A stretch of 64,000 nucleotides of DNA, from positions 310,001 through 374,000 of the forward strand of contig CAWCNV010000001.1 of assembly GCA_963797015.1 (NCBI GenBank), given 5' to 3'. Each line of letters begins with the position of its first letter. Positions within the stretch are counted from its first letter, which is position 1. The notes beneath the pieces were generated by a model. It saw nothing but the letters and a program-made list of their open reading frames with translations, had not been told where the DNA came from and did no database searches. This stretch comes from JBBPZA01 sp963797015 (GTDB lineage Bacteria > Actinomycetota > Thermoleophilia > Solirubrobacterales > Solirubrobacteraceae). The position numbers were made by a program, and so were the translations under genes. This document shows, one piece after another, positions 1 through 8,997 of the stretch.

Positions 1-1
1 C

Positions 2-532
2 CACCGCAGTCAACTGCTCGCGAGCTACCTACTCTTCGCCGTGGGGCTGGCCGTGCTCATGGTCTTCGCCGCCGGGTTGTATCGCATCGTCAGGCGCGCC
101 GAGGGCCAGGACGGCTGGCTCGCGATGGCGTCGTTGGCGAGTGTGGTCGCCGCGGCTGGGGTCTTTGGTGCGGGTACGGCAATGTTCATGGTCGTTGCTT
201 ACCGCCCGTCCACCGAGCCCGCGCTGGCGCGGGCGTTCTGGGACGGCGGCTGGCTGGCCTACAACACCGCGGGATTCGGGTTCAGCGCGTGGATCGCGAT
301 ACTGGCTGGAGCCACGCTCAGACACCGTGTGCTGCCGCTATGGTCGGCATGGATCGGGATCCCGGTGGCGCTGATCGGCTTCGTCGGTCCGTTCGCCGTG
401 AAGGCGGGAAGCGGTCCGTTCTCTCCGCAGGGCTGGTTCGCCGTGGTCGTCGGCCTCACTTTCGGCGCGTGGGTACTCGCCACTTCGCTTGCGGCCTGGC
501 GGTCCACACGCGTCCCGGCCGCGGCTCGCTGA
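2..532 (+). CDS. Integral membrane protein, 5' end outside window
   Basis: The frame is open to the left edge and ends at TGA 530-532, so the gene is truncated by the window. The visible 176 codons hold four hydrophobic segments separated by short Arg-rich loops, typical of a small polytopic membrane protein. A GTG lies at 41, but the residues before it (SYLLFA) continue the same transmembrane helix, so the true start is upstream of base 1. It resembles DUF4386-type or other uncharacterised actinobacterial membrane proteins only in general architecture; I assign no function. It converges on the flavoprotein gene with a 13-nt gap. Confidence 0.6.
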   Translation, partial: HRSQLLASYLLFAVGLAVLMVFAAGLYRIVRRAEGQDGWLAMASLASVVAAAGVFGAGTAMFMVVAYRPSTEPALARAFWDGGWLAYNTAGFGFSAWIAILAGATLRHRVLPLWSAWIGIPVALIGFVGPFAVKAGSGPFSPQGWFAVVVGLTFGAWVLATSLAAWRSTRVPAAAR

Positions 533-545
533 CTTACGCGCCCGC

Positions 546-2030
546 TCAGAGCTGCGGTCTGTTCCCGGCGAGACCCTCTTCGAGCGGGAACTGGTCTTCG
601 GTCGGAGTGGCGGGCCGCTCGAGCTGGCGGGCGGCTTTGATCGCCGCTCGCGCCATGGCGTTGGCGTAGGTGGGGAACGAGAAAGGAACCAGGGCGAGCT
701 GTTCGACCTTCATCCCGGAGGCCGTCGCGATCGCTGCCAATTGGGCGAGCTCAACCGCGCGTTCCCCGACGATGTGGCAGCCGAGGATGGTGTGAAGCTG
801 ACGGTCGACGACCAGCTTGCAGAAGCCGATCGTGCGTCCGTCGATGATCGGTCGGGGCACCGAGTCGAAGCGTTCGGTCGCGACTATGACGTCGTGGGTG
901 CTGCGGGCTGTTGCCTCGGTGAGGCCCACGGAGGCGTACTCGGGGTCGGTGAAACTCCCGAGCGGGCTCACGTCGGCGGTGAGATGGGCGGTGTGGCCGA
1001 GCACGGCGTTGGTGGCCGCCAGGTAGGCCTCGCGCCCTGCCTCGTGGACGACCATGACGTGCCCGGTGATGTCGCCGGCAGCGAAGACGTGTCGCGCGGT
1101 CGTGCGAAGCTCAGGGTCGACCTGCACGTAGCCACGCCGGTCGGTCTCCACGCCGGCTGCGGCAAGGTTGAGCCCAGCTGTGTTCGCGACCCAGCCGACC
1201 GCGACGACGGCGACGGCCGCATCGATGTGGTCCTGGGCGTCGCCCATCGCATAGGCCAGCCGCACGCCAGCGGGGCAGCGCTCGAAGCGCTCGATGGTCC
1301 CGGCATCCGCGAGGACCTGGATCCCGGACGCCTGCAGCGCGGCGCCGACCGTCGCGGTGACGTCCTCGTCCTCGCTCATCAGGATTCGGGGGGCGGCTTC
1401 GAAGATGGTCACTCTCGACCCGAAGGCGTTGAAGATCGAAGCGACTTGCACGCCGGTCGCGCCGGCGCCGATCACGAGCATCGACGGTGGGACTGCGGAG
1501 AGGCCCCAAGCGTCGCTGTGGGTGCTGGTCAGGTCGAAGCCGGGTATCGGGAGCCGGCGTGACTCGCCACCGGTGCAGATGATGACCTTCTCCGCGCGGA
1601 GTCGCGGGGCGTGCTCGCTGTCGATCACGTGTGGGTCGACGAACCGGGCTGCGCCCGCGTGCTCGTGGACGGTCACCCCTGCTTGGCGGAGATCCTCGTG
1701 CGGCAGCGCGTTGGCACGGACCTCGCCGGTGACCTCGCGGACGCGATCGAGCAGCCGCGGATAGTCGAGCGTGGGTTCGCCGGCGGTGATGCCGTAGCGA
1801 GGGAGCTGTCGGGCCTCCCGGATCAGCCGCGCCGCGTGGGCCAGCGCGCGGACCGGGACCGGCCCGTCGGTCGCGGCCATTCCGCCGAGCGCATCCCGGG
1901 TGATGACCGCCGTCCGGGCTCCGAGTCGCGCCGCGCGCAGCGCCGCGATCACGCCGGCCGGACCCCCGCCGATGACCACGACGTCGAGGCTCTCATGGCT
2001 CGGCGAGGCCATCGCGTCGATTATGCGCAT
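546..2030 (-). CDS. FAD/NAD(P)-dependent pyridine nucleotide oxidoreductase lacking the redox disulfide
   Basis: A 494-residue flavoprotein of the dihydrolipoamide dehydrogenase/mercuric reductase superfamily. It has an N-terminal FAD dinucleotide motif GGGPAG (residues 21-26), a second Rossmann motif GAGATG for NAD(P), the FAD-closing AAGDITG motif and a C-terminal dimerisation domain (TDPEYASVGLTE). The segment that in disulfide reductases reads GGxCxxxGCxPsK is here GGMAATDGPVPVRAL (49-63), so both cysteines are absent. It therefore cannot act as a classical disulfide reductase; a transhydrogenase- or quinone-reductase-like role is possible. ATG 2030 has AAGGGAGG 18 nt upstream; ATG 2012 is an alternative. 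It is divergent from the SMP-30 gene. Confidence 0.85.
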   Translation of the reverse strand: MRIIDAMASPSHESLDVVVIGGGPAGVIAALRAARLGARTAVITRDALGGMAATDGPVPVRALAHAARLIREARQLPRYGITAGEPTLDYPRLLDRVREVTGEVRANALPHEDLRQAGVTVHEHAGAARFVDPHVIDSEHAPRLRAEKVIICTGGESRRLPIPGFDLTSTHSDAWGLSAVPPSMLVIGAGATGVQVASIFNAFGSRVTIFEAAPRILMSEDEDVTATVGAALQASGIQVLADAGTIERFERCPAGVRLAYAMGDAQDHIDAAVAVVAVGWVANTAGLNLAAAGVETDRRGYVQVDPELRTTARHVFAAGDITGHVMVVHEAGREAYLAATNAVLGHTAHLTADVSPLGSFTDPEYASVGLTEATARSTHDVIVATERFDSVPRPIIDGRTIGFCKLVVDRQLHTILGCHIVGERAVELAQLAAIATASGMKVEQLALVPFSFPTYANAMARAAIKAARQLERPATPTEDQFPLEEGLAGNRPQL

Positions 2031-2099
2031 GGCGGTGTGACTGGTCGTCCTCCCTTTCGGGTGACGCGACGTCGGCAAGGCTGTGGGAGCCTGAGCGAG

Positions 2100-3014
2100 A
2101 TGACTGAGCCTCGAACCGGCGTGTGGTCGGAGACGCCGGGACTGCTCAGCGAGGGCCCGCGCTGGCACGGCGAGCGCGAAGAGCTGCTCTGGGTCGACAT
2201 CCTCGGCCGGCAGGTGCACCGCGGCACCTTGGCGGCCGACGGCAGCCTCGAACGCGTGGAGACGGTCGCCATCGACCGGCACGTCGGCGCCGTCGCGCCG
2301 GCCGTGGAGGGCGGGTACGTGATTGCCGCCGGCCCGGGGTTCCTGTTCCTCGACGAGGACGGCTCGGTCCGGGAGCTGGCGCAGCCGGAGGCCGGCCGCA
2401 CCGACGTGCGGATGAACGACGGGGCGTGCGATCCGCAGGGGCGGTTCTGGGCGGGGACGATGGCCTACGACGAGTCCCCCGGAGCGGGCGCGCTCTATCG
2501 CCTCGAGCTCGACGGCAGCTGCACGACCGTGCTCACCGGCTTGACGATCGCCAACGGCATCGGCTGGAGCCCCGACGCACGGACCATGTATTTGAACGAC
2601 AGCGGCACCGGTCGCGTCGAGACGTTCAGCTTCGATGGCGCCAGCGGCGCGATCAGCGACCGACGCACGCTCGTCGAGAGCGACCGGCCTGGGGTCGTGC
2701 CGGACGGGCTGACCGTCGATGCCGAAGGCGGGATCTGGGTGGCATGGTGGGGAGGCGGGGCCGTCAATCGCTACGCGCCGGACGGGACGCTTGTTGCAAG
2801 CATCGAGCTTCCGGTCGAGCGCCCGACATCGTGCGCGTTCGGCGGACCAGAGGTCGCGACCCTGTTCGTGACGACCGCCCGAGACGGCCTGGACGAAGCC
2901 GCCCTCATGCGGCAACCCGATGCGGGGCGAGTGTTCTCGATCGAGGGGCTCGGCCTCCATGGCCTGCCCTGCGCGCCCTACCGCGGTCGCATCACATCGA
3001 CAAGATCGCGATGA
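2100..3014 (+). CDS. SMP-30/gluconolactonase/LRE-family protein
   Basis: 304 residues of a six-bladed beta-propeller of the SMP-30/regucalcin family, whose members hydrolyse sugar lactones using one divalent metal. Family signatures are visible in order: LSEGPRW near residue 17 (metal-binding Glu), RMNDGACDPQGRFWAGTM near 103 (Asn/Asp of the site), LTIANGIGWSPD near 145 (Asn), and PDGLTVDAEGGIWVAWW near 202 (Asp). ATG 2100 is preceded by GTGGGAG at a usual ribosome-binding distance. It starts 70 nt from the divergent flavoprotein start, so the two probably share a promoter region. A lactonase in sugar-acid catabolism is the usual role; the substrate is not readable from sequence. Confidence 0.88.
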   Translation: MTEPRTGVWSETPGLLSEGPRWHGEREELLWVDILGRQVHRGTLAADGSLERVETVAIDRHVGAVAPAVEGGYVIAAGPGFLFLDEDGSVRELAQPEAGRTDVRMNDGACDPQGRFWAGTMAYDESPGAGALYRLELDGSCTTVLTGLTIANGIGWSPDARTMYLNDSGTGRVETFSFDGASGAISDRRTLVESDRPGVVPDGLTVDAEGGIWVAWWGGGAVNRYAPDGTLVASIELPVERPTSCAFGGPEVATLFVTTARDGLDEAALMRQPDAGRVFSIEGLGLHGLPCAPYRGRITSTRSR

Positions 3015-3076
3015 ACGGGATCGGCCCGATCTGGCCCGCCCCGTCGACGTGGAGCGTCGTCGGCGCGCATCGGCCC

Positions 3077-3846
3077 CTATGCCATCAGCTCGGCGCGCTC
3101 ACCGGGAGCAAGCAGGCGAACATCCACTCCCGGGGCCCGGCGCGCCATGAGATCCTCGAACTCGCGCGCAGGTCGCCACGGATCCTTGAGCGCTAGCCGC
3201 CGGTGGGCGAGCGCGAACGTCCCCCAGTGGATCGGGATCGTCCGCGCGGGAGCGATGCGGACCGCCGCCTCGGCCGCGCGCTCGGGGTCGAGGTGCCCCT
3301 CGCCGACCGAGTGCCCCCAGCCCCAGATCGGCAGCAGCGCGACATCCAGGCCGCCGCCGAGCTCGGTCATCTCGTCGAACAGGTCGGTGTCGCCGGCGAA
3401 GTACAACGAGCTGCTGCCCTCGACGACGAAGCCGACCGCGTCGGCCTTGGGCCCGAGCGGCCAGCGCCGCTCGTCGTGGACCGCCGCGGTGGCGCGCACG
3501 CGCAACGGCCCCACGACCGTCTCCTCGCCGGCGGCCAGCTCGTGCACATCGGTGAGTCCCTTGCGCCGCAGCCAGCGACCCATGCCGCGCGGGGCGATGA
3601 CGGGCGTGTCGAGCCCGATGCCGCGCAGCGTCGCGGGGTCGGCGTGATCGGCGTGAATGTGGGAAAGCAGGACCGCGTCGAGCCGCTCGCCCACCATCGC
3701 GGGCGGCGGGTCGACGATCCGGACCAGCGGCCCGACGCGGTCGCGCAGCACGGGTCGGTCAGCACGCGCATCCCGTCCAGCTCGAGCAGCACGGTGGCGT
3801 GCCCGGCCCACGTGATCGCGCCGGTCGAGCTCGCGCCCTGCCTCAG
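3077..3846 (-). pseudogene. Metallo-beta-lactamase-fold hydrolase (UlaG/NAPE-PLD-like), frameshifted
   Basis: The C-terminal two thirds read cleanly as an MBL-fold hydrolase: HIHADHAD metal motif, AVHDER, FAGDTD, and a C-terminal IPIHWGTF motif typical of the UlaG/NAPE-PLD-like branch. The N-terminal strand (ITWAGHATVLLEL then LTDP) lies in a different frame. The two frames join if one base is added near 3749-3754, where CACGGG stands for an expected CACCGGG. No ATG, GTG or TTG precedes the N-terminal strand; a CTG at 3846 overlaps the stop codon of the upstream DUF2252 gene. Either a recent frameshift or a one-base sequence error. Confidence 0.7.
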
Positions 3847-5242
3847 AGTCCGCTCTCGGCGGCGACCCGACCGCTCTCGATCGCGTCGAGCAGTGCCCGG
3901 TGGTCGCGCTCGTTCTGATCGGCATAGCTCTCGGCGAACTCGGCCATCGCGCGGTCGAACGCATCGCTCGATCCGAGGTAGGCGGCGATCGCGATCGCGT
4001 CGCCGGAGCGGGCGTGGGCCCGCGCCAGGGTCCAGGCGCACAGCCGCCCATAGACGCGCATGCCCGACGGCGACATCGCCTCGACCTCGGCCGACGTCTT
4101 CCAGTCCCATAGCTGTCGTACGTAGAAGTCGCGTGTCTGCCCGTCCATTCCGGTGGTCCGAAGCCAGCCCAGGAGGATGTCGCTCGCCGCTTGCATGAGC
4201 CGCTGGCCCTCGACCACGCGCCGGCCCTGGTTGTCGAACTGACTCGCGCCCGCGAACGGCGCGAGCACCGAGCGCTGGGCCTCCTTGGCCTGCAGGAACA
4301 GCGGGTCGCCGCCGTCGCGCCCGAGCAGCAGGATCACCCACGCCCGCGTCCCGACGCTGCCCACTCCCACCACCTTGTGAGCGATGTGCTGGTAGCGATA
4401 GCGGTCGAACAGCGCACGGCGGTCGACCGGCAGGCTCGCGCGGTAGGTGTCGAGGATCGCCCGTAGGGTGTCCTCTAGCTCCTGCGCCTGTCCCTCGGGC
4501 ACCAGCTCCTCGATCGGGACGATCAAGGGGGGGTCGGCGACGATACGAGGGTTGCCGTCGACTGTGTGGGTGAGCTTCTCGAACGCGCGGGCACTGTCCT
4601 TCCGGCGTGCCTTGGCGACGGTCTTGTCTAAGCGCTTGGCCTGCTGCGCGGTGACGTTCTTGCGCAGCTCGTCGGCCAGCTCCGAGCGGTCGACGCGCGC
4701 GTACCAGATCTCCGCGTTGCGCATGCCCGCGAAGCCGCGCATCGCCTCGCGATACTGACGCGCCGCCTCGCGCAGCATCCCGCGTCGCTGCTTGGCGCTC
4801 AAGCTACGCTCGCGGCCGGCGACCGCGATGCTGGCGACGAGCCTCTTGACGTCCCACTCGAACGGTCCGGGAAGTGTCTCGTCGAAGTCGTTGAGGTCGA
4901 AGATGAGGTCGCGCTCCGGCGAGGCGAAGCCGCCGAAGTTCGACATGTGCGCGTCGCCGCATAGCTGCACGCGGATCCCCGAGTTGGGGCTGTTGGCCAG
5001 GTCGGAGACCATCACGTACGCCGCTCCGCGGTAGAAGGGGAACGGGGACGCCGCCATGCGCCCGTAGCGGATCGGCACGAGCTCCGGCACTCGGCTCCCG
5101 GCCTGCTCCTCGAGCAGCTTGACGGGATCGTTGCGCTCGGCGGGCCGGTCCCACTCGGCCTGCGCGCCGCGCGAGAGGCGTGGGCGCGCCGCCTTGCCGG
5201 CGGCGGCGCGCTCGTGGGGAGTAGAGGGGTTGGGTAAGGCAC
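3843..5242 (-). CDS. DUF2252 family protein, start codon problematic
   Basis: The body matches DUF2252, a large actinobacterial family with a kinase-like (aminoglycoside phosphotransferase-type) fold and unknown substrate. Conserved blocks are RVPELVPIRYGRM, SPFPFYRGAA, QLCGDAHMSNFG (catalytic-loop-like HxxN), FDLNDFDE (Asp cluster), VVGVGSVGTR and LFLQAKEA. The family N-terminus (TPHERAAAGKAAR) is present in frame, but no ATG, GTG or TTG lies in frame before it. A GTG at 5242 directly follows the stop of the neighbouring gene but is in another frame, so a one-base indel between 5242 and about 5215 would restore a normal gene. The end overlaps the MBL-fold gene. Confidence 0.8.
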
Positions 5243-5740
5243 CTAGGCCGCTGCCGCCTTGCCGTGCAGGGCGTCCTGCAACTCGTTCTCCGCGTCCTTG
5301 GACAGCGAGGACTTGAGCACGGTCCCGCCGAACTGGCTCAGGCCCTCGACGGCCTTGTCCGGCGTGACCTTCTCGACGACGACGAACAGCGCCGAGGTGC
5401 CGGGCTGGACCATGTCTCGCACCTGCTGCTGGAAGTGCTTGTCGATGCCGGTCTTCTCGACCTTGCTCATCAGCGCGCCCAGCCCTGCGCCGACGGCCAT
5501 CCCGAACACCGGGATGAAGAACAGCAGGCCGAACAGCAGCCCCCAGAACATCCCCCACGACGCGCCCACGCCGACGGGGTGGTGGGTCGTGGTGACCTTG
5601 TACTTGCCCTCCTTGTCGCGCACGATCACCGCGACGGCATCGGGCTCGATCACGAGGTCCTGCGAGAGCCGGTACACCTCCTCGGCCGCCTTGGCCGCCG
5701 TGGTCTCGTCGTCGTAGCCGATGGCCACCAGTTCCGCCAT
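5243..5740 (-). CDS. DUF1269-family membrane protein
   Basis: 165 residues matching the DUF1269 family. The N-terminal half (AIGYDDETTAAKAAEEV) resembles a small alpha/beta domain; a Gly-rich hydrophobic stretch around residues 62-92 (SWGMFWGLLFGLLFFIPVFGMA) makes a membrane hairpin; the C-terminal half carries the conserved pattern PGTSALFVVVEK. Function is unknown; such genes often sit among stress and envelope genes. The start is certain: ATG 5740 has AAGGAGG at ideal spacing. It is followed immediately by the DUF2252 gene on the same strand. Confidence 0.82.
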   Translation of the reverse strand: MAELVAIGYDDETTAAKAAEEVYRLSQDLVIEPDAVAVIVRDKEGKYKVTTTHHPVGVGASWGMFWGLLFGLLFFIPVFGMAVGAGLGALMSKVEKTGIDKHFQQQVRDMVQPGTSALFVVVEKVTPDKAVEGLSQFGGTVLKSSLSKDAENELQDALHGKAAAA

Positions 5741-5782
5741 ATGGCGTTCCTCCTTGCCGGTGGACGTGGCTAGTGGCGGCAG

Positions 5783-6214
5783 CTAGGCCGACTGGCCCTG
5801 ACGGCCGCCGTACGCCACCAGGCCGTAGATGATCAGCAGGTCGAGGAAGAACAGCGCCAGCGACCACCAGGGATACGCCTGCATGTCGGCCAGCACGGCG
5901 ATCGCGTTGAGACCGGCGATGAACACGCCGGCCCAGCGGCCCCACTGGCTCCGGCTCCAGATTCCGATGGCCACGAGGATCTCGATCACTCCGATGATGA
6001 GGACGGTCCATCCCCAGGCCTGGCGATGGTCGATGATGTAGTGATTGCCGTTGATGAGGATGTGCGAGTTCGCGATGGCGGAGATCCCCCACAGGACGTT
6101 GAGCGTGCCGGCCATCACGATCATCACCCCCGCGAAGAGCACCCAGCCGGCACCCCGCTCGTCGTCGTAGGGCCCGGGGCCCGTATCCCTCGCGCTGGGG
6201 GACTGGACACTCAT
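5783..6214 (-). CDS. Small four-helix membrane protein (DUF7144-like)
   Basis: 143 residues with a short Ser/Pro/Asp-rich cytoplasmic N-terminus and four transmembrane segments; between TM1 and TM2 lies a hydrophilic loop with the NSHILINGNHYI pattern. This fits a small actinobacterial family of uncharacterised integral membrane proteins (DUF7144-like). ATG 6214 has AAGGAGG upstream, which excludes longer starts. It is first in a minus-strand run with the DUF1269 and DUF2252 genes (42-nt gap to the next start). No function can be assigned. Confidence 0.72.
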   Translation of the reverse strand: MSVQSPSARDTGPGPYDDERGAGWVLFAGVMIVMAGTLNVLWGISAIANSHILINGNHYIIDHRQAWGWTVLIIGVIEILVAIGIWSRSQWGRWAGVFIAGLNAIAVLADMQAYPWWSLALFFLDLLIIYGLVAYGGRQGQSA

Positions 6215-6402
6215 GCTGCGTCCTCCTTGGTGGTGTGGGCCCACTGGGGGCCAGGTTGGCCCAACGGTCCCACCGGGCCGCGCCAGGCTCAAGGGTGCGC
6301 CCACCACGCCTCCGGTGCGGCCGGCACGCGCATCGCCGGGCCGGACGCTCATCACCCGATTCGGGCGATGCGTACGTCCGAAGGTGCCTCGATGATGCCG
6401 AC
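6215..6402. promoter_or_regulatory. Divergent intergenic region
   Basis: 188 bp between two divergent membrane-protein genes. It must hold promoters for both directions. It is rich in short GGCC-containing palindromes (for example around 6252-6262), but I see no convincing paired -35/-10 set and no coding relic. Confidence 0.3.
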
Positions 6403-7974
6403 GTGGCCGAGGCTGTCACGCCAGACCCGCCTGCCGGCGAGCACCCGCGGCGTCACCGCGCGCTCGTGTGGTCGCTGATCGCGCTCGCGTCGGTGCTGCT
6501 GATCGTCTCGATAACCGCGAACTGGGTCCAGCGCGAGGCGCTCGACACGAACCAGGTCAAGAACACGACCGACCAGATCCTCGCGGACCACGATGTGCAG
6601 CAGGCGCTCAGCATCTACCTGGTCGACCAGCTGTACGCCAACGTCGATGTCCAGGCCCAGCTCGCGCAGGAGCTACCGAGCAGCGCCAAGGCGCTGGCCG
6701 CTCCGCTCGCGGCGGCAGGGAGGCAGCTCGCCCTGAACGTCTCGGAGAAGGCGCTCGCCTCGCCTCGTGTCCAGGCCCTCGTCTCAAACGCCGTCAGCAC
6801 GGCGCACAAGCAGTTCGTGAAGCTGATCAGGAACAAGGGCAAGTTCGTCTCGACCACCGGGGGCGAGGTCACGATCGAGTACGGGGCCGTCGTCGCCGAC
6901 CTGGCTGCTCGCCTCGGGGTGCCTTCGGCGACGATCTCCGAGATCCAGGGCATCGTGCAGAGCTTCTCGAAGGACCTCAAGGCGAGCCTGACCGCGGCTC
7001 AGGGACAGATCAAGACGGTGCGCGCAGAACTCGCTCAGGTGCAGGGGGGCTCGCTGAGCCCCCAGCTGGAACAAAATCTGACGAAGCTCCAGACGAGGCT
7101 GGCTGGGCTCCAGACGAAGATCGCCGGCGTCGAGAAGACGGTCAAGAGCGCCGAGGGCAAGGCCCCCTCCCAGCTCCAGGGCCGCCTGGCCAAGGTCGAC
7201 GCCCAGCTGTCCGACCTCAACGGCCAGGTGACCGCGCGCCAGAATCAGGTCGCCGCCGTGCTCAAGAATCCCAGCCAGGCGAACGTCCAGCAGCTCGACG
7301 CCACGCTGGCCACGACGGAGACACGGGTCACCGCCCTGCTCGGTCGCCCGATCGTGCAGACACCCGGGGAGCTCGTCGTGATGAAGTCCAGCGAGCTCGA
7401 CGGAGTCCAGACCGCTGTGAGGGCGCTCCGCAGCCTGGGCTTCGTGCTGCCCGTGCTGGTGCTGTTGCTGTACTTGGGCGCTCTCTACCTGGCTCGGGGG
7501 TGGCGTCGGCAAGCCCTGATGGCAGCCGGAGGCGGGATCCTGGCGTCGACCCTGATAGTCCTCTTGGTGAGGCGCCTGATCGGCGGCGCGGTCGTGGACT
7601 CGATAGCGGGCTCCGAGACAGTCAAGCCGGCGGTCCGATCCGTCTGGGACATCATCAGCGCGGGGCTGCGCCAGCGGGCGCTGTTCGTCCTTGTGATTGG
7701 GGTGGCGTTCGTCGGCGCGGGCCTCCTGGCAGGGCCCGGCCGTTACGCCATCCCGGTGCGGCGCTTCCTCGCACCCCACCTGCGCGACCACCCGGTCGCC
7801 GTCTACGCGGTCGTCGCCGTGCTGTTCCTGCTCTGGCTGACGATCATGCCCGGGATCAACAATCTCGGCCAGGTCCTGGTGATCCTCGGGCTCGCGGTGC
7901 TGGCCGTAGTGGGCATCGAAGCGTTGCGACGGCAGACCGCGCAGGAGTTTCCGCTCAGCCCGAACAGCTCCTGA
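6403..7974 (+). CDS. Large membrane protein with extracytoplasmic coiled-coil domain
   Basis: About 523 residues. One transmembrane helix follows a short Arg-rich N-terminus (ALVWSLIALASVLLIV); then a long hydrophilic helical region with heptad-like Gln/Leu/Ala repeats (LEQNLTKLQTRLAGLQTKIAG) forms a probable coiled coil; then four or five transmembrane helices close the protein. GTG 6403 is chosen because the first helix begins about 20 residues later; longer in-frame starts (GTG 6235) would add an improbable Arg-rich leader. Similar actinobacterial proteins often end in a SHOCT domain; here the TGA at 7972 stops before one, but a SHOCT-like sequence continues in the same frame (see 7981-8109). 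Function unknown. Confidence 0.65.
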   Translation: MAEAVTPDPPAGEHPRRHRALVWSLIALASVLLIVSITANWVQREALDTNQVKNTTDQILADHDVQQALSIYLVDQLYANVDVQAQLAQELPSSAKALAAPLAAAGRQLALNVSEKALASPRVQALVSNAVSTAHKQFVKLIRNKGKFVSTTGGEVTIEYGAVVADLAARLGVPSATISEIQGIVQSFSKDLKASLTAAQGQIKTVRAELAQVQGGSLSPQLEQNLTKLQTRLAGLQTKIAGVEKTVKSAEGKAPSQLQGRLAKVDAQLSDLNGQVTARQNQVAAVLKNPSQANVQQLDATLATTETRVTALLGRPIVQTPGELVVMKSSELDGVQTAVRALRSLGFVLPVLVLLLYLGALYLARGWRRQALMAAGGGILASTLIVLLVRRLIGGAVVDSIAGSETVKPAVRSVWDIISAGLRQRALFVLVIGVAFVGAGLLAGPGRYAIPVRRFLAPHLRDHPVAVYAVVAVLFLLWLTIMPGINNLGQVLVILGLAVLAVVGIEALRRQTAQEFPLSPNSS

Positions 7975-7980
7975 CCGACG

Positions 7981-8109
7981 TTGGGCGCGAGTGGAAGCAA
8001 TGCAACGGAGCCGCCGGGCACGAGCGCCCGTCGACTGGATGACGGCCGTGGCGCACTCACCGACGAGGAGTTCACCGCGCAGAAGCAGCTCGTCCTGAAG
8101 GGCTCCTGA
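7981..8109 (+). other. SHOCT-like coding segment in frame after the preceding stop
   Basis: Directly downstream of the TGA at 7972-7974, in the same frame, a 43-codon segment ends at TGA 8107-8109 and finishes with ARRLDDGRGALTDEEFTAQK and a VLKGS tail. Leu-x3-Gly-x3-Thr-Asp-Glu-Glu-Phe is the hallmark of the SHOCT domain, a short C-terminal oligomerisation module. A TTG at 7981 could start it alone, but no Shine-Dalgarno is evident. It is more likely the severed C-terminus of the preceding membrane protein, or reached by stop-codon readthrough. Confidence 0.6.
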
Positions 8110-8158
8110 GGCCGCGACCGCGCCCCGGCGGTTTGAGCGGCGAGCGGACGGCTCACCC

Positions 8159-8839
8159 GTGAGCGCACTTCCAGAGGCTCTCCCGCTGGCGATCAGCGCA
8201 GGCCTCTATCCGCCGGCGCTGATCGTCCTGCTGGTGCTGCTCGCGGGCGAGCATCCGCGGCGACTCGTTCTCGCCTACTTCGCCGGCGCGGCGATCCTCA
8301 CGGTCGGTGGGGGGCTGGTCGCCCTCGCGGTGGTGAACGGCGCCGGCCTCACGACGGACAGCTCCAAGAGCGCGAGCGGCTGGGCGTACATCGCGATCGG
8401 GGTCGTGCTTCTTGGGCTGGCGATGTGGGCCTGGCGCCGCAAGGCTCAGGATCCGGACGACAAGCGAGACGACGAGCAGGCCGGTGAAGGACGGGTCGCG
8501 GAGTGGTCCCGGCGCGCGACCACCAGCCAGAAGTGGGCGTTCGCGCTCGGTCTGGTCATGTTCCTGCCCTCGCCGCTTTATGTGCTGGCGGTGAAGGACA
8601 TCGCCGACAGCAACGCATCCAACGCGAGCAACATCCTCGCCGTCCTGATCTGCGCGCTGGGCGTGATGCTGTTCGTCGAGGTTCCGCTGCTGGGCATGCT
8701 GATACGACCGGACGGCGTCGCGGCCGCCGTCAAGCGCTTCGAGAGCTGGCTGAAGCGCAACGGCTGGACGATCGCCGCGGGCGTTGCGCTGATCGGGGCG
8801 ATCTACGCGATCGTCACCGGCATCAGCGCGCTCGACTAG
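8159..8839 (+). CDS. GAP-family (Sap-like) membrane protein
   Basis: 226 residues with about six transmembrane helices: a pair of small-residue-rich N-terminal helices, a charged cytoplasmic loop (WRRKAQDPDDKRDDEQ), and a second half containing LPSPLYVLAVKDIAD, a signature of the GAP (GPL-addressing protein)/Sap family. In mycobacteria, family members help move peptidoglycolipids or sulfolipid precursors across the membrane. A lipid-transport accessory role is inference here. GTG 8159 follows the previous stop by 49 nt without a clear Shine-Dalgarno. Confidence 0.72.
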   Translation: MSALPEALPLAISAGLYPPALIVLLVLLAGEHPRRLVLAYFAGAAILTVGGGLVALAVVNGAGLTTDSSKSASGWAYIAIGVVLLGLAMWAWRRKAQDPDDKRDDEQAGEGRVAEWSRRATTSQKWAFALGLVMFLPSPLYVLAVKDIADSNASNASNILAVLICALGVMLFVEVPLLGMLIRPDGVAAAVKRFESWLKRNGWTIAAGVALIGAIYAIVTGISALD

Positions 8840-8997
8840 TCGCCTCGCGACGGGTCCACGTAACGGCGCCGGCGGCACTGACGGCTGCCGAGCGTTGAGG
8901 GGCCGTGCCCCGGCTTCCCGCACCCGACCCCCACGAGTCGCTCGGCATGGCGCCGTCGCTGGAGGCGCCGCCGTCCGGTCCGATCGCGGTCCGTCGC

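Noticed and set aside
489..1562. Plus-strand open frame opposite the flavoprotein gene
   Set aside because: Antisense shadow; the minus-strand protein has all FAD/NAD motifs.
2031..2960. Upstream extension of the flavoprotein frame across the SMP-30 gene
   Set aside because: The extension is Arg/Pro-rich without family similarity, and the SMP-30 reading frame on the other strand is real; a good start lies at 2030.
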